A stretch of 64,000 nt of DNA from Dactylorhiza incarnata (lineage: Eukaryota; Streptophyta; Magnoliopsida; Asparagales; Orchidaceae): contig JAWHQI010000079.1 of NCBI GenBank assembly GCA_033032865.1, forward strand, positions 8,622,501 to 8,686,500. The letters are read 5' to 3'. Each line of letters begins with the position of its first letter. The stretch's first letter is position 1. The notes beneath the pieces were generated by a model, which was not told the origin of the DNA, ran no database searches, and was given only the letters and a program-made list of their open reading frames with translations. The position numbers and the translations under genes are program-made. This document shows, one piece after another, positions 57,971 through 64,000 of the stretch.

Positions 57971-59245
57971 TGTTGGATCGTGTGACGCCCTTAGAGGGGG
58001 GGTGAATAAGGGTGTGTTTAAAAATTAAATTTTTACTTAGTAATTTTTTAAAGAGATTTTACTTTACTAAAAAGTTACTTATAAATAATTTTAAACCAAT
58101 GTAATTTTTGTATTTAACAAAACACAAATTTCTAAGATAAAGATTAAAGCAGACAAATTTGCAATTAGTGAAAAGAGCATAATTATATTAATCATGAAAT
58201 TTGCATACAATAAAAATGATCTTAACAATGCTTAAGATCAAGGCACAATTATGATAATAAAAAATTCAATAATTTTGGTTTACCAATCCTTCACCCAAGG
58301 ATCGGAAGGCTATCACTTGTCTCTCCCAAGACCAAGCCCAAGCCTATCCTCTAGATCTTCCCAAGATCTAGACGTAGCACACAAGGCCACGATTTCCCAC
58401 CAAGCCACGCAAGGACTTGGACGCTCCGCACAAGGAAGCGATTTTCCCTTAAGCCGCGCAAGGACTTAGACGCCGCACGCAAGACGACGATTTCTCTACC
58501 AATTCAAAATGAAAAATATGTGAATGAAAATACAATATGAAAAGAACAACTCCCTAGAAAATCAGATCTCTGAACGGATTGTTGAAGCCTCGAGATGATT
58601 GATGATGTAGAAGCGCGCCCGATCTCGTCTTCAATCTTCAATCCTTCTTTGCACAAATGGGAGTTGAGGAGGTTCTGGATCTCTCTGGTTCATATGCACT
58701 CAGGAAAGGACTGGAATTCTCAAAAGCTTGGAATGCACGAACCAAAGGAACCAATTTATAGAAATTCACTGTCGCCTGGGCGACAGTGACTGTCGGAATT
58801 TTCCGACAGTGCTAAACTGCCACTGGAGTGTCGTCGTGGGTGGAGTCGTGGGCAGTTGGTGTAACCGTCGAGTTGTCGCCTGGGCGACATCGATGTCGGA
58901 TTTCCGACAGTGCAAAACTGCCGGTCGTGGGTGGAGACGTGGGCAGTTGTTGTAACCGCCGAGCTGTCGCCTGGGCGACATCGCTGTCGGAATTCCGACA
59001 GCGCAAAACTGTCTTTCGTCGATCTGCCGTGGAGGGAAGTAGTTGTAACTTCTCTGCTGTCGCCTGGGCGACAGTGGCTGTCGGAATTTTCTGACAGTGA
59101 AATTTTCCCACATTCAATTTTAGCTCCAGCAGCAATGTGAACATCTCATACCTGTTATCTGCACACCATTAATGAAAATAGAATCAAATACAAAAGGGAC
59201 TTTGTTATTATCAAACCGGAGGAGTGCGAAATGCATGCTCCAACA
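57971..59245 (-). repeat. 3' LTR of N
   Basis: Plus TGTTGGATCGTGTGACGCCC...GCTCCAACA, 1275 bp, with GAGGGGGGGTGAATAAGGG near the low end as in A. Minus TATA box TATAAAT at 58754-58760. Polypurine tract on the high side. Confidence 0.9.
58767..59102 (-). repeat. Tag array, N LTR (GTCGCCTGGGCGAC and TCGGAATTCCGA)
   Basis: Four composite units at about 58767, 58873, 58962 and 59057. Each pairs CTGTCGCCTGGGCGACAG with CTGTCGGAATTCCGACAG-like palindromes. The last palindrome ends six bases from the minus TATA box (58754-58760). Confidence 0.9.
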
Positions 59246-60580
59246 ATCTCCCCCTTTTGATAATAACAAATCCATATAAAAAGAAATCACGTCTATTTAG
59301 ATTGTTGATTTTAACCTTTGGTGTGCACACAAAATTAACATGATATACATTTCTTGAAAATAAATGATCTACCTTTAGATGAAAGCTCCCCCTAAATGAA
59401 AGCTCCCCCTACATATATGCTCCCCCTAAATATATGCTCCCCCTAAATATATGATGTATTGTGTAGGTGGAATATTTAGGTGTAATAGATTTGTGATTGT
59501 TCTTTTTATACTTTAAATTCTCCCCCTTTTGGTATTAGCAAAAATGAATATTAGATAAAAGAGTAGCTTTTAAGGGAAAGGTAATAGAAAATAGAAATGA
59601 AGAGTAAGCGGAAGCAATTTGTTGGTAATGATTGAAGTCCATGAAATAATAGGAATATGCCATAGTTTGAATAAGCCCATGAAGTGACGGTATAGCCATA
59701 TGAATTAATGAAAGAAAATAACTTAAACATGAGAAAGGTCATTTGAAAGTATCATAGAAAGACACAATAGTGTATAGATATATGGAATATTTTCGGTCCA
59801 ATTCTCATGAGATGAATGTTTATATAACATAATGATGTGTACATGTGATACTTAAATCAAACATATGAAGTTATTTAATTTACATGATCATTAAAATGTA
59901 GAATATAATAAAAGCATATAAAGGCAACTTTGACTTTGAAGATATAGCACAAGATGAATAGAAAACCATGTTTCTTTTGCACAAGACACTTTACAATTCT
60001 TTCCAAGGTGCTTAACCTCACAATGCTCATTAAGACTTATCAGGAGGGTAAGTAGTGCTTGGTGGAGTATCCTTGTCTTTATTTTTATTTTTTTTGATCA
60101 CAGACGTTGTGATATCTTAATTGTGATATATTGATATATTTTTTTTTAAATGACCAAGGATCTCCGAATTCACTTGAATCGCAAAAGATGGTGTATATTT
60201 TGTTGTGCTAACAAATCAATGTTGAAAGTTGTATTTAAGAAATGCTATTTTATTATGTGAAAGCAAATATGATCCATGTATTAAATAAAAAGACATACGT
60301 ATTGATCAAAAGAAGTGAACGTGATAGTTCATTATGATAGATAAACAATTTCTCATACTTAGAGTCATGCGAAAACAATTTCCAATGGTCTAAACAACTA
60401 AGTAGAAGTGTCAATACGATGGTAGCTTGGAAATGAAATCATATAAACATGTAAGTCATTTTTTTTTAAATAAATAGCACATGGTTTGTCATCAAGTCAT
60501 GAGGTGAAGCATTACTAATGACATATAACTATTGTAGATCATCAAAGGGACCTAAAATTGGAGTTTTGTTAAAATGGGAG
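59246..60580 (-). other. Spacer of N: polypurine tracts and conserved block
   Basis: The polypurine tract (minus AAAAGGGGGAGAT, 59246-59258) borders the LTR. Five GCTCCCCCTA-type units (59385-59450) are tandem PPT-like copies. 59978-60077 is strongly conserved with H 19410-19506. No ORF. Confidence 0.75.
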
Positions 60581-60637
60581 CTGTCGGAAATTTCCGACAG
60601 TCACTGTCGCCTGGGCGACAGTGAAAAATATAAATAG
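60581..60637 (+). promoter_or_regulatory. Putative promoter of the N antisense ORF
   Basis: A perfect 20-bp palindrome CTGTCGGAAATTTCCGACAG (60581-60600), then a GTCGCCTGGGCGAC palindrome (60601-60624), then TATAAATAG at 60629-60637, four bases on. In the LTR the same palindrome is five bases from TATAAAT. Tag and spacing are thus duplicated in opposite orientation. Activity is inferred. Confidence 0.7.
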
Positions 60638-61272
60638 GGCTGGGGACCGAGTCAAACCCTATTGTGCATCATTTCCTGGAGTTAAAAACGAGAGGAAGGC
60701 TGTCGGAAGTCGGCGACATCCCTAGATCTAAGATATGGGTTTTTGATTTTGGTGTTTTTAACTCAAAAAAATTTTTAGGGATTTGTGATTTTGATAGTAG
60801 AGAAGAAGGAAAATGTAGTTTTCATGTTGATTTTTGATGAATGGTGTAGGTTTTGAAATTTTTTTGATTTGAAAAATGTAGATCTAGTTTAAAACAAGTG
60901 GATCTTGGTGGATCTTTGCTAAAATTTTTATCTTTGTTAAATTTCTTTTTGATTTGGTGATGAAGGTTTCCATTTGTTCATTTTCTAAAGGATTTTTGTA
61001 GATCTAGTTTAGAGAAGAAGGTGGAAGATGATGAATAGTAAGGGATTTGTAGAATATGTTGATTTAAAAAAAATATTTTTTTTAAAAAAAAAAACTTGAT
61101 GTTGAAATAACATTTATTTTGAGTAGATCTGGAAGTATATGTAAAAATTTTGAGAGAAAATCACTTGGAGGGCTGTCGGAAATTTCCGACAGTCACTGTC
61201 GCCTGGGAGACAGTGTTCCAGTGCACAATGTGATACCATGTTTAATCAAAATTTTTTGTATGTTATTGCAGA
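60638..61272 (+). other. Leader of the N antisense ORF
   Basis: T-rich sequence with another tag pair (61173-61215) and a splice-acceptor-like TATGTTATTGCAG ending one base before the ATG, so a 5'-UTR intron is possible. Donor not identified. Confidence 0.5.
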
Positions 61273-62388
61273 ATGGCTTCCAGTTCCAAAGCTCGAAAGA
61301 GTACTTCGGAAGATGCATATACTTCATATCAAGTTTTTCCGGGGGTGGAGAAGGCTATTGTTGGAATAGCGAAGTATGTGGAATTTGAGTCGCCAAAGCA
61401 CGATCATATCTATGATCGGCTTGCGAACGCAGGTATAATTTCAATAATCACACCAGAGGGGTTTTCTTCCTTTTTCATTCGTGAATTTTATAACCATTTG
61501 GAAGACCCAAATTTCACTGAATTGGATGGCGGAGTGAGATCAAAGATCCAAGGTCAACATGTGGAAATAACACATGTTGATCTTCGAGAGGAATTTGGAC
61601 TAGTGATGAGTGAGAATATGCCTGATATAGTGGAGAATTATCGAAAGGATAGAGATTGGACCCTTGTAAACATGAGTTTACATGGGAATCAAAAGAAGAC
61701 TCTTACCACCGAAGTTACGTCACTTACTCCGGATGCTTTCTTAGTCCAAGATATATTAAGGAATTCAGTGATGTTAAAGAGTGGAGATACAAGAAGCATT
61801 ACGGCTCAGTTGACCCTCTTTACATACTATATTATGGAGGATGAGCTTTTTGATGTGGCGGACTTCATACTCGCCCAGATTAGGTATGCGTATAGATTAA
61901 AGCATCCAAGATGGATGAAGGTTCATACGCTGCCAATGGGGGCGGTAATACAGCGTGTACTCTACAAGAAGTATGGATGGATAGTGCAAGGTGCTTATTT
62001 GGATGATTGTTACCCGGAAATATATTATACGGGTTCAATGAAGGTGAAGAAGCCGCAGAGAAAAGCTCATCCGGGGATTGAGATTAGAGAGCCGACCATT
62101 TCTAGGGCAGGATCACTACGAGAGTCCATTGATGATTTGCGTGATTCATTAGAGGATCACAAGAGGGAAGTGAAGAAGGACCGTAGTCGAATGCAGAAAT
62201 TTATGAAGTTTCTCGTCAAGGGTCTGAAGTTAAAGCCAACTCCGGAGGAAGAGGCCGAATGGCAAGTTCCGGACGAAGAACCGCCACGCCAATCAGTGAG
62301 GCGGACTCGCCGTGGCAAAGCTGTGAGACGAGGACCTCCAGAAGATTGTCCAGAGAGAAGCGGGGCTGGTTATGAAGATTCAGAGTAG
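61273..62388 (+). CDS. Antisense accessory protein of N, 371 aa
   Basis: Intact ORF antisense to its retrotransposon, tail-to-tail with pol (about 300 bases from pol's stop). Residues 20-250 look globular: FSSFFIREFYNHLEDPNF, VRSKIQGQHVEITHVDLREEF, SLTPDAFLVQDILRNSVM, YYIMEDELFDVADFILAQI. This layout is like the 'putative plant transposon protein' domain found beside plant retrotransposons and resembles the N-terminal halves of the S and B accessory proteins. Residues 275-320 form a charged helix; the C-terminus is Arg-rich (RRTRRGKAVRRG) and could bind nucleic acid or act as a nuclear signal. It has its own TATA box and tags. Antisense genes at this position are known (maize Grande1), but the function is unknown. 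Confidence 0.8.
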   Translation: MASSSKARKSTSEDAYTSYQVFPGVEKAIVGIAKYVEFESPKHDHIYDRLANAGIISIITPEGFSSFFIREFYNHLEDPNFTELDGGVRSKIQGQHVEITHVDLREEFGLVMSENMPDIVENYRKDRDWTLVNMSLHGNQKKTLTTEVTSLTPDAFLVQDILRNSVMLKSGDTRSITAQLTLFTYYIMEDELFDVADFILAQIRYAYRLKHPRWMKVHTLPMGAVIQRVLYKKYGWIVQGAYLDDCYPEIYYTGSMKVKKPQRKAHPGIEIREPTISRAGSLRESIDDLRDSLEDHKREVKKDRSRMQKFMKFLVKGLKLKPTPEEEAEWQVPDEEPPRQSVRRTRRGKAVRRGPPEDCPERSGAGYEDSE

Positions 62389-62686
62389 TTTAATGTTGCT
62401 GCTGCTGCTGGGCGATGTCGGAAAATTCCGACATCCACTGTCGCCTGGGCGACAGTGAACTTCTTTAAATTTCTGCTTTTGTTTAATGAACTTGATCCTT
62501 AAGTTGTTTCTACTGTTTTTTTTTATTTGAACAATATTGATGTAGTATGAATGATGTTGAATTTTTGTTAAGTCTTTTGAAATTTAATGTTTTGATTTTT
62601 AAGATTTTGGCTTTTTCTTTGTACATTGTTTATGTTTTGTGATAATTTTTTTTTTAAAATTTTATAGGCTTTAAATAGTGATATAT
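62389..62686 (-). other. Tag pair between N antisense ORF and pol
   Basis: 62410-62457 carries GATGTCGGAAAATTCCGACATC and a GTCGCCTGGGCGAC palindrome (each core under 20 bases), closing the antisense gene on its 3' side. The rest is T-rich. Confidence 0.75.
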
Positions 62687-64000
62687 TCATTGTGAAATGT
62701 CGAGAATTCCCAATTCTAGCCTAAGCATAGAAAAACGGGAATCCGGTAACGGCTTAGTGAATATATCCGCTAGTTGATTTTCCGTGCCTATAAAGTTGTT
62801 TTTTATATTACCCTTCTTAATATGATCCCTTATAAAATGATGTCGGACATCTATATGCTTAGATCTAGAATGTAATACGGGATTGTTAGTTAAGTCTATA
62901 GCACTTTTATTGTCACACTTTAATTCTACACTACTTGGTTGTATGCCAAAATCTTCTAATGTTTGTGACATCCAAAGAGCTTGGGCACAACAACTACCTA
63001 GTGCAATATATTCGGCCTCAGTAGTTGAGAGGGCAACAGAATTCTGTTTCCTACTCGACCATGAAATAAGTGAAGGGCCGATAAAGTGACAAGTGCCACT
63101 AGTGCTTTTCCTATCTAAGGAACATCCCGCATAATCCGAATCCGAAAAACCATGTAAAGTAAAAGAATCATTATGAGGATACCATAAACCTAATTTTGAT
63201 GTGCCTATGAGATATCTAAAGATACGTTTCACCGCTTTTAAATGTGACTCTTTAGGATTAGCTTGAAATCTAGCACATAAACAAACGGCAAACATAATAT
63301 CAGGTCTAGATGCGGTTAAATACAATAACATCCCTATCATACTTCTATAAAGGGTTTGTTCAATTGAAACACCACTTTCATCTTTTCCTAATTTTAGTGA
63401 AGTACTCATAGGAGTGTTTGCATGCTTAAGGTTTTCAAATCCAAATCTTTTTAACATATCATGAATATATTTGGTTTGACATATAAAAATTCCATCATGT
63501 TTTTGTGTAATTTGAAAACCTAGAAAATATGAAAGTTCTACAACCATACTCATTTCAAATTCATTTTTCATAATTTGAACTACTTCATTACACAACTCTT
63601 CATTAGTGGCTCCAAAAATAATATCATCAACATAAATTTGTAAAATTACTAAATCATGATTAATTTGCTTAATGAAGAGTGTAGAATCAGCACTTCCAAT
63701 TTTATAATCGTGCTTTAACAAATATTGAGTTAATCGATCATACCAAGCACGAGGCGCTTGTTTTAATCCATAAAGCGTTTTATCTAATTTATAAACATAA
63801 TTTGGATATTTCTCATTTATAAAGCCAGGGGGTTGTTCTACATAAACTTCTTCTTTTATATACCCGTTTAAAAATGCGGTTTTGACATCCATTTGATATA
63901 ATTTAAATCTTTTAAAACAAGCAAATGCAAGAAATATTCTAACCGCTTCTAATCTTGCTACGGGTGCAAAAGTTTCATCAAAATCTACCCCTTCAATTTG
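62687..64000 (-). CDS. Pol of N, RT-RNase H end (partial)
   Basis: Open reading frame from the window edge ([20 protein letters not shown]) to a stop at 62687 (LGILDISQ). It contains the RT half with [23 protein letters not shown] and catalytic [14 protein letters not shown] (about 63618-63645), and RNase H with [43 protein letters not shown] and [13 protein letters not shown]. No stop or frameshift in 437 codons, whereas H and M are broken here. It makes cDNA from the element's RNA. Protease and integrase would lie beyond 64000. Confidence 0.9.
   Translation of the reverse strand, partial: QIEGVDFDETFAPVARLEAVRIFLAFACFKRFKLYQMDVKTAFLNGYIKEEVYVEQPPGFINEKYPNYVYKLDKTLYGLKQAPRAWYDRLTQYLLKHDYKIGSADSTLFIKQINHDLVILQIYVDDIIFGATNEELCNEVVQIMKNEFEMSMVVELSYFLGFQITQKHDGIFICQTKYIHDMLKRFGFENLKHANTPMSTSLKLGKDESGVSIEQTLYRSMIGMLLYLTASRPDIMFAVCLCARFQANPKESHLKAVKRIFRYLIGTSKLGLWYPHNDSFTLHGFSDSDYAGCSLDRKSTSGTCHFIGPSLISWSSRKQNSVALSTTEAEYIALGSCCAQALWMSQTLEDFGIQPSSVELKCDNKSAIDLTNNPVLHSRSKHIDVRHHFIRDHIKKGNIKNNFIGTENQLADIFTKPLPDSRFSMLRLELGILDISQ

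Larger units (their letters stand above)
57971..64000 (-). mobile_element. Copia element N with antisense ORF (continues past window)
   Basis: Minus-strand Sirevirus-like element: 3' LTR 57971-59245, spacer with an antisense gene, and open pol from 62687 to the window edge. No damage is visible in its pol or its antisense ORF, making it the best-preserved of the H/M/N group. Its gag and 5' LTR are outside the window. Confidence 0.85.

Noticed and set aside
1..64000. tRNA, rRNA or pararetrovirus sequences.
   Set aside because: Only tRNA-complementary primer sites were found; no cloverleaf, rRNA signature, or caulimovirid movement or coat motifs seen.

Overview
This 64 kb window is repeat DNA from a large, retrotransposon-rich flowering-plant nuclear genome. 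I see no host gene, rRNA or tRNA gene. Nearly every base belongs to an LTR retrotransposon, and the copies are inserted into one another. Ty1/copia elements with Sirevirus (SIRE/Maximus)-like structure dominate: Met-tRNA primer site TGGTATCAGAGC, long gag with coiled coil and CCHC knuckles, YVDD reverse transcriptase, and extra ORFs between pol and the 3' LTR. There is also one chromodomain Ty3/gypsy element, one pol-less Athila/Tat-type element, one solo LTR and one SINE-like retroposon. The species cannot be named from sequence alone.

Layout: 1-575 end of an LTR (R) cutting the gag of minus-strand copia A (576-2579). A cuts the gag of plus-strand copia B (2580-7051 plus 14475-15403), which has lost pol but keeps an accessory ORF and 3' LTR. 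B's 3' LTR is split by minus-strand chromovirus G (7052-14474). 15404-16641 is an accessory-ORF fragment (D) from another B-like copy. 16642-44556 is minus-strand copia H. Its gag is split by S (25015-37067), a complete young plus-strand copia with near-identical LTRs and the target duplication GAGGT. H's 5' LTR is split by K (37184-43421), a deleted minus-strand copia carrying a SINE-like insert. 44557-52012 is minus-strand copia M, its RNase H interrupted by a solo LTR with target duplication AAGCT. M's gag is cut by LTR fragment Q (52013-52610), Q by P (52611-57970, Athila/Tat-type, gag only), and P's 3' LTR by minus-strand copia N (57971 to the window end).

The most striking pattern is regulatory. 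Most of these elements carry a private, CpG-rich, palindromic tag, repeated just upstream of the TATA box of the LTR. The tag differs by family: GTCGCCTGGGCGAC/TCGGAAATTTCCGA in N, GCGTCGA in S and B, TCGTCGAAC in K, CTACCGCCAGCGGTAG in H and A, GTTAACGCC in M, CGCACGGTCGTGCG in P. Whatever the sequence, the same tag reappears in the same element between pol and the 3' LTR, and in H and M also inside gag. In N and S the second tag cluster again sits upstream of a TATA box, that of an accessory gene. In N this gene is an intact 371-codon ORF antisense to the element, and its tag-to-TATA spacing nearly copies that of the LTR. The accessory proteins of S, B and D (sense) and N (antisense) look like one distant family. 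Palindrome arrays in LTRs are known from maize Sireviruses; their concerted occurrence in LTR, gag and accessory promoter is what I would follow up.
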